In this document: positions 1-8,021 of the stretch, in pieces
Numbering within the stretch: the stretch's first letter is position 1
Layout of the letters: each line of letters opens with the position of its first letter
NCBI GenBank assembly: GCA_902591665.1
Contig: CACJBO010000007.1
Span: 1-46,300, forward strand
Direction of reading: 5' to 3'
DNA length: 46,300 bases
DNA from: an uncultured SAR86 cluster bacterium
Lineage (GTDB): Bacteria > Pseudomonadota > Gammaproteobacteria > Magnimaribacterales > D2472
The notes under the pieces: generated by a model
Database searches by the model: none
Told to the model about the DNA's origin: nothing
The model's input: only the letters and a program-made list of their open reading frames with translations
Program-made: the position numbers and the translations under genes

Positions 1-2
1 CT

Positions 3-986
3 CTTAAAGATAAAACATATTTTCATTTTGCTTTAGCTCAAGGCTTTGAATCAAGTAATAAATATGATGAAGCTTTCCATCATTTAAAAATGGGAAATAA
101 AATAAAAAATGATCAAAGTAAATATTCAATTGAAAGGATGGATGCTGAGCTTCAAGCCCAAATTGAAATTTGTAACAAAGAATTTTTTACTAAATTAGGT
201 GAGGGTGGTAATAAAACTAGAGATCCTATATTCATTTTAGGACTTCCAAGAGCTGGCTCAACATTAATAGAACAAATATTAGCATCTCACTCAATGATTG
301 ATGGCACTCTTGAGTTACCTAACATATTATCTATTGCCCAAAGTCTCAGAGGTGGTGATATCTACGGTAAAGAAGGTAATTATCCAAAAAGCATGACTTC
401 ATTAACTCTTGAGCAACGAGACTCGTTAGGCAGTATGTTTATAAATGATACTATGATGCATAGACAAGATGCTCCTATGTTTACAGACAAAATGCCAAAT
501 AATTTTAGACATATAGGGCTTATCCATTTAATTTTACCAAACGCCAAAATTATAGATGCAAGAAGATATCCATTAGATTGCTGCTTCAGTATGTTCAAAC
601 AACTATTTGCTCAAGGTCAAGAATTCTCTTATGGATTAAAAGAAGCCGGAAGTTACTACAATAGTTATGTAAAACTTATGAATCATTGGGATGATGTTCT
701 TCCTAACAAGGTTCTAAGGGTAAATAATGAAGATGTTATAGATGATCTTGAAGGACAAGTAAGAAGAATCTTAAATTATATTGATATACCTTTTGAAGAT
801 AATTGCATTTCATTTCATAAAACAGAAAGATCTGTCAGAACAGCAAGTTCTGAACAAGTAAGACAACCAATTAATAAAAAGGGCATGGGTCGATGGAAGC
901 CTTATGCAAAACACTTAAAACCACTTCTTGAGACTATTGATAATAATTTATTAAATCAAGAAGATATCGATCTGATAAATTCTTAG
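3..986 (+). CDS. TPR-linked sulfotransferase, 5' end outside window
   Basis: The frame is open from base 3 to the stop at 984-986, so the gene begins before the window; the first in-window Met (base 90) is internal. The first ~30 residues (FHFALAQGFESSNKYDEAF) look like a TPR helix pair. They are followed by a sulfotransferase domain with the PAPS 5'-phosphosulfate loop (FILGLPRAGSTLIEQIL) and a 3'-phosphate-binding segment (ARRYPLDCCFSMFKQLF). The family transfers sulfate from PAPS to hydroxyl or amine groups of glycans, lipids or small molecules; the acceptor cannot be told from sequence. TPR-sulfotransferase fusions are common in marine bacteria. The next gene starts 64 nt downstream behind its own Shine-Dalgarno, so no tight coupling is evident. 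Confidence 0.85.
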   Translation, partial: LKDKTYFHFALAQGFESSNKYDEAFHHLKMGNKIKNDQSKYSIERMDAELQAQIEICNKEFFTKLGEGGNKTRDPIFILGLPRAGSTLIEQILASHSMIDGTLELPNILSIAQSLRGGDIYGKEGNYPKSMTSLTLEQRDSLGSMFINDTMMHRQDAPMFTDKMPNNFRHIGLIHLILPNAKIIDARRYPLDCCFSMFKQLFAQGQEFSYGLKEAGSYYNSYVKLMNHWDDVLPNKVLRVNNEDVIDDLEGQVRRILNYIDIPFEDNCISFHKTERSVRTASSEQVRQPINKKGMGRWKPYAKHLKPLLETIDNNLLNQEDIDLINS

Positions 987-1050
987 CACTATTAATTGAA
1001 ACTAATATTAAAAGTATTTATATTAAGTTCTTAACTTATAGGGAATTAAT

Positions 1051-1431
1051 ATGACAAATCTAATTATATGTGTAGTTATGTTCTACATTTTGCACTTGTT
1101 CTTGGTAATGAGTTTTTCGCTTCACAAAGTACCATTTATTCAGTGGACATATACTGGTGGTGATATATCAGCTAAGACAGCTTTATCAGAAAGAATGGCT
1201 TCTGCTGGAGACAACTTAAGACAATCTCTCCCAATATTTATGGTTTTAGCAGTATTGTCAGTTATTTTAGAAGTTGATAATTTAATGCTAGCTCAAACAT
1301 GGCTAGGACTAAGAGTTTTATACTTACTTGGAGCAATGGCTGATCTATATAGATTTAAAATGATAAGACCAATAATATGGTTACCATCAATCATAGTTTT
1401 AGTCTGCATGGGTTGTAATCTTTATATCTAA
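1051..1431 (+). CDS. MAPEG family membrane protein
   Basis: A 126-aa integral membrane protein with about four hydrophobic segments. The central stretch (ERMASAGDNLRQSLPIF) matches the MAPEG consensus, in which a polar N-x-x-x-S/E-x-P segment links the first and second membrane helices. The length suits the family (about 120-150 aa). MAPEG proteins include glutathione S-transferases and eicosanoid enzymes, but bacterial members mostly have no assigned substrate. The start is supported by a TAGGGA Shine-Dalgarno about 6 nt upstream. The gene is followed by a strong hairpin and then a convergent gene. Family assignment is good; the enzymatic role is unknown. Confidence 0.8.
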   Translation: MTNLIICVVMFYILHLFLVMSFSLHKVPFIQWTYTGGDISAKTALSERMASAGDNLRQSLPIFMVLAVLSVILEVDNLMLAQTWLGLRVLYLLGAMADLYRFKMIRPIIWLPSIIVLVCMGCNLYI

Positions 1432-1437
1432 AATTTT

Positions 1438-1467
1438 GATAGCAGGTTCAGGGGAAAACCTGCTATC
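1438..1467. terminator. Perfect 11-bp hairpin between convergent genes
   Basis: GATAGCAGGTT (1438-1448) and AACCTGCTATC (1457-1467) are exact reverse complements around an 8-nt loop. The hairpin lies just after the MAPEG stop codon and before the convergent gene at 1580-1921, which suits a bidirectional terminator. No T-run follows on the plus strand; on the minus strand a short AAAATTTT follows. A second, imperfect hairpin (ATGTATCGA at 1484-1492 with TCGAAACAT at 1502-1510, one mismatch) lies just downstream. Confidence 0.5.
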
Positions 1468-1579
1468 AATGAAAGTATTGATTATGTATCGAGGAGTACT
1501 TTCGAAACATATTTAACTGAATTTAAAAGACTTTTATATTAAGGGTTTGAAACTTATTGTTAAATTTACGTAACAAGAA

Positions 1580-1921
1580 TTACTGAATTGAATTAAATTT
1601 TCTCTCAATACGAGCTTGGCCTCTGTGGACACAGCTCATATTGCTTGTGTTAGTATCTATTAAAGTAATGATTTGATGGTCAAACATACAGTAAGTTTGT
1701 ATCAGATCTGTTATATATACTTTGCTTATTGGTTCCTCAAGAAAGCTTGTTACAGACAAAATATCATACTTATTACAAGAATTAATTTTAACTAAAGCAT
1801 CTTTGTAGGCATCTTCTGATGATTGAAGTCGTTTTGTAATTAGAACTGAACATTTCGTATCAAATTCAGCGTAAACGTTGAAACTAAAAATAAATAAGAA
1901 AGTCCATATTGTTGATCTCAT
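1580..1921 (-). CDS. Small secreted protein, unknown function
   Basis: A 113-aa protein with a clear N-terminal signal peptide (hydrophobic WTFLFIFSFNVYA, probable cleavage after VYA), so it is probably periplasmic. The mature part contains four cysteines, compatible with two disulfides. I recognise no domain. It is convergent with the MAPEG gene and divergent from the GcvT-family gene, so it is probably monocistronic. The length and signal peptide argue for a real gene; the function is unknown. Confidence 0.55.
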   Translation of the reverse strand: MRSTIWTFLFIFSFNVYAEFDTKCSVLITKRLQSSEDAYKDALVKINSCNKYDILSVTSFLEEPISKVYITDLIQTYCMFDHQIITLIDTNTSNMSCVHRGQARIERKFNSIQ

Positions 1922-2010
1922 TTGGTAATCTTATCACTTAAAAAAATAAATTGAATAATCTATAAAAGAGTATTAACGTAAATATATATTTCATTATGGG
2001 GAGCTAAAAA

Positions 2011-3144
2011 ATGGATGATTTTGGTTTTGGAACACAAATTAGAAAAAGTCCTTTTTTTGATGCCACAGTTAAGTGGGGAGCAAAAGATTTCTCTGTCTAT
2101 AATCACATGTATATACCTAGAGATTTTGGTAATCCAGAACAAAATTTTTGGAATTTAATAAATGATGCCATTCTTTGTGATGTAGCAGTCGAAAGACAGG
2201 TTCAAATTAAAGGACCCGATGCTAGTAAATTTGTTCAAATGATGACTCCAAGAGATTTATCTAATATGAAGGTAGGTCAGTGCAAGTATGTAATATTGGT
2301 TAACCAAAATGGCGGTGTTTTAAATGACCCAATTTTATTAAAAGTTAGTGAAGATAAATATTGGTTTTCACTTGCTGATAGCGATATTCTTTTTTGGGCT
2401 CAAGGTTTAGCAGCTAATGCTAATTATAATGTTGAGGTAACTGAACCCGATGTATCTCCGCTTCAACTTCAAGGTCCTAAATCAAGAGATATTATGATTA
2501 AAATATTTGGAGAGCAAATATCAGATTTAAAATATTATTGGTTTAAGCAATTTACATTTAATAATACTGAGTTAATTATTTCGAGAACAGGTTGGTCTAG
2601 TGAATTAGGATATGAAATATTTCTTACTGATTCTAAAGTTGGTAATGAGCTTTATGAACACATTATGAAGTTTGGAGAACCTATGGGTTTAAAGCCAGGT
2701 CATACATCAACAATAAGAAGAATTGAAGGTGGTATGCTTTCTTATCATGCTGATATGACTATCAATACAAACCCTTTAGAGCTTGGCATGGATAAGTTTA
2801 TTGATTTAAATAGTGATTTTGATTTTATTGGTAAGGATGCTCTTATTAAAATAAAAAATAATGGTATTGAAAGAAAGCAAGTTGGACTATATCTAGATAA
2901 TAAACGAATGGATGGACCCAATACGAGATTTTGGGATCTTATACATGACGATAAAATAGTCGGTAAAATAACTTCAGCTGTTTATTCTCCGCGTCTAGAG
3001 CAAAATATTGCTTTGGCTATTGTTAATATAAATTACTCAAACTTAAACCAGAAATTAATTGTTAATGATGGTAATAATGAATTTGATGCAGTGGTTGTAA
3101 ATAAACCTTTTTATGATCCAAATAAAAATTTAACTAAATCTTAA
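2011..3144 (+). CDS. GcvT-family folate-dependent demethylase, DmdA-like
   Basis: This 377-aa protein has the aminomethyltransferase (GcvT) fold. Recognisable elements are VYNHMYIPRDFG, CDVAVERQVQIKG, MTPRDLSNMKVGQ, the ADSD segment, LQGPKSRDIM, SRTGWSSELGYEIFL and a C-terminal GcvT barrel. These proteins move a one-carbon unit from a substrate to tetrahydrofolate. The N-terminal extension and the VYNHM and ADSD segments resemble DMSP demethylase (DmdA) more than the true glycine-cleavage T protein, and no gcvH or gcvP lies nearby. The assignment to DmdA rather than another methylamine/methylsulfonium demethylase comes from remembered family features, not an alignment. The start has a strong GGGGAG Shine-Dalgarno at 1998-2003. 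Confidence 0.8.
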   Translation: MDDFGFGTQIRKSPFFDATVKWGAKDFSVYNHMYIPRDFGNPEQNFWNLINDAILCDVAVERQVQIKGPDASKFVQMMTPRDLSNMKVGQCKYVILVNQNGGVLNDPILLKVSEDKYWFSLADSDILFWAQGLAANANYNVEVTEPDVSPLQLQGPKSRDIMIKIFGEQISDLKYYWFKQFTFNNTELIISRTGWSSELGYEIFLTDSKVGNELYEHIMKFGEPMGLKPGHTSTIRRIEGGMLSYHADMTINTNPLELGMDKFIDLNSDFDFIGKDALIKIKNNGIERKQVGLYLDNKRMDGPNTRFWDLIHDDKIVGKITSAVYSPRLEQNIALAIVNINYSNLNQKLIVNDGNNEFDAVVVNKPFYDPNKNLTKS

Positions 3145-3314
3145 AAAGCTATTGGTATAGCAAAACCTAAGATTACAAAAAACCATTTACTAAATTTAAA
3201 AAACAGAAGCATGCTTATGTTTTGTCCATGATCGGTAAATTTGCTTCCTTCAAACGACCACATAATAGTACCAATAAATAAGCAAACTATTGAATAAATA
3301 AAGATTGTTTCCAT
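3141..3314 (-). CDS. Small two-helix membrane protein (57 aa)
   Basis: An ATG-initiated frame of 57 codons starts METIFIYSIVCLFIG and ends VILGFAIPIAF. It has two hydrophobic segments flanking a short polar loop (FEGSKFTDHGQN). It is convergent with the GcvT-family gene and its stop codon overlaps that gene's end by 4 nt. No clear Shine-Dalgarno is visible. The hydrophobic-polar-hydrophobic pattern in otherwise empty DNA favours a real gene, but it needs conservation support. Function unknown. Confidence 0.45.
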   Translation of the reverse strand: METIFIYSIVCLFIGTIMWSFEGSKFTDHGQNISMLLFFKFSKWFFVILGFAIPIAF

Positions 3315-3347
3315 ATCAACCGTATCTTAGCAAAGTTAATTCTTTTA

Positions 3348-3431
3348 TTACCAATTATTCTTATTTTTTACAACCCAATAAAGTAAAGCAATGAAAATTA
3401 AGTTCCCAATTAGATAAGTTGAATAATCCAT
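3348..3431 (-). CDS. 27-aa single-pass membrane microprotein
   Basis: An ATG-TAA frame of 27 codons (MDYSTYLIGNLIFIALLY, then WVVKNKNNW) reads as one transmembrane helix with a basic, Asn-rich tail, consistent with a cytoplasmic C-terminus. It lies just upstream of the 57-aa minus-strand frame and could share its transcript. No Shine-Dalgarno is evident. It has exactly the same length as two other single-pass frames in this window (3487-3570 and 8342-8425). Confidence 0.35.
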   Translation of the reverse strand: MDYSTYLIGNLIFIALLYWVVKNKNNW

Positions 3432-3486
3432 CTGTAAATTAAAGCATAAAATCTTTGAAATATTTCATATAAGTGTAAAATTAATC

Positions 3487-3570
3487 ATGACTAGAAATAA
3501 ATTTATTTTTTTACTTTTAATTTCTTTATTTTTACCAGTTTTTTTTATTATATGGGTTTTAGGATATTAG
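3487..3570 (+). CDS. 27-aa single-pass membrane microprotein
   Basis: An ATG-TAG frame of 27 codons: MTRNKFIF, then a strongly hydrophobic helix ending FFIIWVLGY. The positive N-terminus (R3, K5) before the helix predicts the N-terminus inside. It is divergent from the minus-strand small frames and 25 nt upstream of the TTG-started secreted protein gene at 3596. No Shine-Dalgarno is visible. The run of hydrophobic codons could be chance in AT-rich DNA, so confidence is limited. Confidence 0.35.
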   Translation: MTRNKFIFLLLISLFLPVFFIIWVLGY

Positions 3571-3595
3571 AATAATTATTAAAAAAGGGGGGCTT

Positions 3596-4105
3596 TTGTT
3601 TAGAATACTTTTTTTATTTATTTCATTTTCTTATTTAAACGCATCTGACGATAAGTATTGTTGGACTGCAGATAGCCCTAATAATTCTGGTGTGCTAGTA
3701 GATGATGAAATAAAAACGCTAGTTTCTGTATATAGATCATTTGTTTTTTTTGATGATAGAGTCAGTATTCGCAATGCGGTAGCAGTTGCAGAGGAGGGGG
3801 CAAAAAACCAAATAATAAGATTTATTGCTCAAAAACAATATACTGAACGAGAAATAATAAACAAAAATGAAAAATCATCATCTAGAACTATGCTCACAGA
3901 TGGTTCCGGTAATGAAAATACAAATAAAATAACTATGGAAATGTCACAGATTATTAATGAATATACAAAGTCAACTGCTAATGAAATTTTAAGAGGTGTT
4001 GAAAAAATAGAAGAAAGTTATAACAAAGATTTACTTGAAGTATGTGTTGCAATGAGCATTAGCGCAAGATCAAAAAATATAACAAATCAAATTAATGAAT
4101 GGTAA
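3596..4105 (+). CDS. Secreted protein, LPP20-like character
   Basis: A 169-aa protein with a signal peptide (MFRILFLFISFSYLNA, cleavage probably after NAS or NA). The start is TTG, chosen because a very strong Shine-Dalgarno (AAAAAAGGGGGG, 3581-3592) ends three bases before it. The mature part contains a helical AVAVAEEGAKNQIIRFIAQK segment and a C-terminal strand (LLEVCVAMSISARS). This is the DAK/A-rich helix plus strand arrangement seen in LPP20-type proteins. Its end overlaps the next gene by 7 nt, and that gene carries a similar domain, so the two are probably translated and used together at the cell envelope. The exact role is unknown. Confidence 0.6.
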   Translation: MFRILFLFISFSYLNASDDKYCWTADSPNNSGVLVDDEIKTLVSVYRSFVFFDDRVSIRNAVAVAEEGAKNQIIRFIAQKQYTEREIINKNEKSSSRTMLTDGSGNENTNKITMEMSQIINEYTKSTANEILRGVEKIEESYNKDLLEVCVAMSISARSKNITNQINEW

Positions 4106-5559
4106 AAACAGTGTCTATTAATTTCAAATTTTTATGGCTGTTTGTAATTGTTATATTTACTTTATTCTTAACATCATGCGCTTCGTCTGGAGCGAGCTCT
4201 AACAATAACTCATCTTCATATAGCAATTCACAAATTGGAATACCATATAGGGGTGTTGGAGTAAATCTAGAGGATGCTAAAAATGATGCTATAAGAGCTG
4301 CTCTTTCAATTCATATACCACAATATGTCACAGCCAGTAGAAAAGTTGTTAACTCGCGTCTTGAAGTTGATGAAACTATATCCACAATGTCCGGCTACAT
4401 AAATTCATTTGAAATTGTAGATCAATATATTGATGAGAGTGGTTTTACTGTTATTACTGCTTTAATTAAGGTAAGTGAGAAGGGTGTTCGTAATTATGCT
4501 GCATCAAGATTTGAAGTTATAAATACAAATAAAAATTCAGATGTTTTTGATGGAAAAAATATTAGTGGCCAAATTCTAGCTGCAAAAAGAAAACAAGAAG
4601 CCGAAAGAGCAAGAAAATATCAACAATATATTTCAGCTAAACAGTTGGCAGAAAGACTTTTTGCAGGTTATCCATACAATGTTATGGAAGTTAATGTAAC
4701 AGATATTAATTTTGATCCTGACAGACCTGAAAGAATAAGAATTGCTATTTCTTATGATTTAAATGAAGATTTTAGAAAACAATTTTGGAAAAAAATTAAC
4801 TTAATTGATACTTTACTTACTGACTCAAATGAAAGAAGTAATATTGAAATTTGTGCTAATTCAGGTTCTGTATTTGATGGATGTAAAAGAATACCAATTA
4901 TAGATTTATCTTTTATTGATAGTGATCCTGCATTAGCTCATCATATTGTTGTACCTGTATATAGTTCAAATGGTAAGTATCAAACTTGTTTTAGTAAATT
5001 TATATCTCCTCCAATTGGTATAGTTACATCAACTAGTATGGTTTCAGGAACGGCTGGAGATTTAGCCGTTGGTGTAGCTGGACTTACTGGTGCTACAGCA
5101 GGAGTTGTTGGTGCTGTTGCTGTTGGAACTGCAGCAGTTGCTGTTGCATTACCATTTGCATTAATCGGAGCTGTTGTTAATCCAGACTCTGGTGATTCTG
5201 AAATAGAATATACAAAACCTGAGCTTGAATGGGAGGAGCCATTTATAAAAATACATGTTTTAGGTCCAAATCCATTCTCAACTGATTTTAAAGGAAGTAA
5301 ATTTGATCCAAGGCTTGTATGGTGGGATGGTAGATCTTCATTATTATTTAATGAGAAAATGGATGCATCTGAATATTTACCTTTTGTTATTGCTCGAAAG
5401 GGTAATAAAATTTATTTTGACGGTGGTGAAAAAGAGACCTCAATGGGTCCACCAAACCCCAAATCTAGAACTCTTTCTTCTAACAAATATTATGGACAAT
5501 GGACAAATAATGCTCCTCCTCCAATGTTATGTATGGATGGAGCTAAAGGAAGAAGATAA
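4099..5559 (+). CDS. Outer-membrane lipoprotein with LPP20/FlgT-like domain
   Basis: A 486-aa lipoprotein: a hydrophobic signal ending in the lipobox LTSC (lipidated Cys27), then a Ser/Asn-rich linker. Residues ~48-135 (YRGVGVNLEDAKNDAIRAAL ... GYINSFEIV ... FTVITALIKV) resemble the LPP20/FlgT N-terminal domain. A Gly/Ala-rich hydrophobic stretch at roughly residues 314-358 (GVAGLTGATAGVVGAVAVG) looks like a glycine-zipper membrane hairpin. The C-terminal ~120 residues (VWWDGRSSLLFNEKM) are not recognised. It overlaps the upstream secreted protein gene by 7 nt. It is probably a component of an envelope assembly or secretion complex; the specific function is not known. Confidence 0.6.
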   Translation: MVKTVSINFKFLWLFVIVIFTLFLTSCASSGASSNNNSSSYSNSQIGIPYRGVGVNLEDAKNDAIRAALSIHIPQYVTASRKVVNSRLEVDETISTMSGYINSFEIVDQYIDESGFTVITALIKVSEKGVRNYAASRFEVINTNKNSDVFDGKNISGQILAAKRKQEAERARKYQQYISAKQLAERLFAGYPYNVMEVNVTDINFDPDRPERIRIAISYDLNEDFRKQFWKKINLIDTLLTDSNERSNIEICANSGSVFDGCKRIPIIDLSFIDSDPALAHHIVVPVYSSNGKYQTCFSKFISPPIGIVTSTSMVSGTAGDLAVGVAGLTGATAGVVGAVAVGTAAVAVALPFALIGAVVNPDSGDSEIEYTKPELEWEEPFIKIHVLGPNPFSTDFKGSKFDPRLVWWDGRSSLLFNEKMDASEYLPFVIARKGNKIYFDGGEKETSMGPPNPKSRTLSSNKYYGQWTNNAPPPMLCMDGAKGRR

Positions 5560-5679
5560 TACTAATAATTACTCTTTTGATTAATTATGCAAGATATTAC
5601 TTCATAAAAAGTGCTATTTAAAACTTGTTCTCTTCTATATACACCTGCTAAATTATATAAATTAAACTTAACTTAAACT

Positions 5680-6771
5680 ATGCAAAAAAAATACCATATT
5701 TTATTATCATTTTTTCTTATCTTTTCATTGGATGCCAAATCAGATTATAAATATGAAACAATCGCAGATGACTTGAATGACGCTTGGAGTATGGTTTTCA
5801 TTGATGAAAATACCATTTTATTTACAGAACTTACTGGTAATTTAAAGATTCTAAACCTGTTAGATAAATCAATAACAAATATAGCGAATACACCAAAGGT
5901 ACATTATGCAAGCCAAGGCGGACTTTCAGAAGTAATTCTTGATCCTGGATTTAAATCAAATAATAAAATTTATTTAAGTTATTCTGCAAAGAATAAAAAT
6001 AATAAATCGACCTTGTTCCTATCTTCTGCAGAGCTAAAGAATGATAGTTTAGAAAATCAAAAAGTTATCTTTGAAGCCATTGCGCCAAGAAGAACATCAG
6101 TACATATGGGAGCAAAAATAGCTTTTATGCAAGATGGAACTTTATTATTAAATAGTGGTGATGGATTCGATCATAGAGAAAAGGCTCAGTATTTAGATAA
6201 TCATTTTGGAAAAATTATAAGAATAAATACTGATGGTACAGTACCTAAAGATAATCCTTTTGTTAATACCACTGGTGCACTACCTGAAATTTATTCATAC
6301 GGTCACAGGAACATGCAAGGACTTATTGTTACTAGTTCAGGAGATATCTATGAAAATGAGCATGGTCCAAAAGGTGGTGACGAAATGAACCTCATCAAAC
6401 CGTCACTAAATTATGGCTGGCCTGCAATTACATATGGGATTGACTATTCAGGAGCAGTTATAAGTCCATTTACAGAAAAAGAGGGCATGGAACAGCCTTT
6501 ACTGCATTGGACTCCATCTATCGCACCTTCAGATATGATTTACTATGAAGATAATCTGTATCCTGAATTTATGGGTTCATTCTTAGTAACAGCCTTAGTA
6601 TCAAAAGATGTTAAAAAAGTAACTTTTGTAAATGGTAAAGACAAGCAAGAAAGTTTATTTTCTGATTTAAATGAAAGATTAAGAAATATTGAAATCTCTC
6701 CTGCTGGATTTGTCTACCTTCTAACAGATGGACCTGGTGGAAAATTAATTAAAGTATTGCCACAAGAATAA
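5680..6771 (+). CDS. Periplasmic glucose/sorbosone dehydrogenase family protein (YliI/Asd-like)
   Basis: A 363-aa beta-propeller protein with an N-terminal signal peptide (LLSFFLIFSLDAKS). Family landmarks are GGLSEVILDPGF with NNKIYLSYS, the HMGAKIAFMQDGTLLLNSGD segment containing the conserved His, DNHFGKIIRINTDG, PEIYSYGHRNMQGL and HGPKGGDEMNLI. Members oxidise aldose sugars or related alcohols in the periplasm using PQQ. Whether this organism makes or imports PQQ is not visible here. The stop codon shares one base with the ATG of the following membrane protein gene, implying coupled translation and perhaps a membrane electron-transfer or transport partner. Confidence 0.85.
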   Translation: MQKKYHILLSFFLIFSLDAKSDYKYETIADDLNDAWSMVFIDENTILFTELTGNLKILNLLDKSITNIANTPKVHYASQGGLSEVILDPGFKSNNKIYLSYSAKNKNNKSTLFLSSAELKNDSLENQKVIFEAIAPRRTSVHMGAKIAFMQDGTLLLNSGDGFDHREKAQYLDNHFGKIIRINTDGTVPKDNPFVNTTGALPEIYSYGHRNMQGLIVTSSGDIYENEHGPKGGDEMNLIKPSLNYGWPAITYGIDYSGAVISPFTEKEGMEQPLLHWTPSIAPSDMIYYEDNLYPEFMGSFLVTALVSKDVKKVTFVNGKDKQESLFSDLNERLRNIEISPAGFVYLLTDGPGGKLIKVLPQE

Positions 6772-7601
6772 TGAAAATATCTAAATATCCATTTTCAGTA
6801 TTATCAGCATCATTGTTTACAGTAATGTTGGTTACTCCAATCACTTCTATATCAAACCTTATTTGGCTGTCTTCTGTTGATATGCCTGTAACTTTTATAA
6901 CATCTTTAGAAGTTATTCTCTTTGATTTTCAAAGACTAGGCTTTCCTTTATTTGTTGTTTTTACTATAGCTTTTGCCATAGCTTTTACAGTTGCAGGCTT
7001 GTTATCACGATTCACAAAATATGGTGGAAACAATTTCTACGCACTAGCTGGAGCTACTGCGATTGGTGTTGCCTTAATCTTAATGGTGGAGTTGTTATTC
7101 CAAACTCAACTATTAGGTGGTAACCGCTCATTTTTAGGGAAAATATTTCACTGGATTGCAGGATTCTTTGGTGGATACTTTTTCTATAACCTCATATCTA
7201 AAGAAAGAACTTTTACCTTTGCTGTAAGGTTTTTTGGGATATTCTATGCTTATATTCTTTTAGGCCTTGTTTTAACTTGGGTATTTACACCCACCGCTGC
7301 AGCAGCAGATTTTGGCTTTATCCTTTCTGATCTATCAGATACCGCACAGAACGCTTTATTAAGAGACTTTACTTCATTTTTTGTAGCTACATTTATATTT
7401 TCAATTTTGGGAGTAGTTACCTTAAATCCGGCATGGTTTTTTTCAGCAGGAATTGTTTACTATGGAGCAGCATTATTCAATTTAATTGCCATTTATGCAC
7501 ACGGCACAACCTATAACCAGATCTACGTTGGTGAAATTATTTTAGGTACTTTACCAACTCTATTAGCCTTAACAATAATTTATAAGAACAAATCTATCTA
7601 G
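6771..7601 (+). CDS. Polytopic membrane protein, unknown function
   Basis: A 276-aa protein with about seven hydrophobic segments (for example FPLFVVFTIAFAIAFTVAG and LPTLLALTIIY). No transporter or enzyme signature is recognised. Its ATG overlaps the TAA of the sugar-dehydrogenase-like gene by one base (TAATG), so the two are almost certainly co-translated. A role as a membrane partner of that enzyme is inference. A 119-nt gap follows, holding one 21-codon frame (7655-7720) that is too weak to call. Confidence 0.6.
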   Translation: MKISKYPFSVLSASLFTVMLVTPITSISNLIWLSSVDMPVTFITSLEVILFDFQRLGFPLFVVFTIAFAIAFTVAGLLSRFTKYGGNNFYALAGATAIGVALILMVELLFQTQLLGGNRSFLGKIFHWIAGFFGGYFFYNLISKERTFTFAVRFFGIFYAYILLGLVLTWVFTPTAAAADFGFILSDLSDTAQNALLRDFTSFFVATFIFSILGVVTLNPAWFFSAGIVYYGAALFNLIAIYAHGTTYNQIYVGEIILGTLPTLLALTIIYKNKSI

Positions 7602-7720
7602 CTTATATAAATCAATTAATTAATATTTTCTTAAAATCATTAAAAATTATAATAATGATACTTTCAATAGGTGCTGTAGATGGTCTTATAGGTTTTGCCT
7701 ATATTGGTTATTCTTCTTAG

Positions 7721-8014
7721 TTAGATTGATTTAATTAAAATTATTCCAATTAGCATTATCAGTATTTCTCCTAATAATATTATTAAATAATATGAGCTAG
7801 GAACACCACTTGCAGTAATACTTATAAGCCTCATTAATGCAAACCCAGCCATAAAAACAACAATACTCCAAATAGCAATTGAAGTTAGAGGTTTATAGAA
7901 TGCAGAAATTACCCAAAATAAGGCTATTGCTATATAAAGACCGTAATGATCAAATTTAGCTAAATAAACAAGAGCTGATGCTGAGATGATTAGATATAAG
8001 GTTTGAAAAATCAT
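7721..8014 (-). CDS. Small four-helix membrane protein, DUF4345-like
   Basis: A 97-aa protein with four hydrophobic helices. The third helix ends in GFALMRLISI, and the fourth follows a short polar turn (ASGVPSSYY). That layout resembles the DUF4345 family of small membrane proteins, where an Arg ends the third helix; I hold this loosely. It is the last of three closely packed minus-strand genes (8425 to 7721), with 7 nt separating it from the thiamine-binding-like gene. Function unknown. Confidence 0.55.
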   Translation of the reverse strand: MIFQTLYLIISASALVYLAKFDHYGLYIAIALFWVISAFYKPLTSIAIWSIVVFMAGFALMRLISITASGVPSSYYLIILLGEILIMLIGIILIKSI

Positions 8015-8021
8015 ATAAGAT

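Noticed and set aside
5303..5584. 93-codon plus-strand frame inside the lipoprotein gene
   Set aside because: It is a shifted frame of the real lipoprotein gene, with no motif or Shine-Dalgarno.
5560..5679. Possible promoter (TTGTTC with TAAATT) before the sugar-dehydrogenase-like gene
   Set aside because: Matches are weak and AT-rich sequence offers many equivalents; not supportable as a feature.
7655..7720. 21-codon plus-strand frame after the membrane protein gene
   Set aside because: Too short, no Shine-Dalgarno and no clear membrane-helix pattern; not distinguishable from chance in AT-rich DNA.
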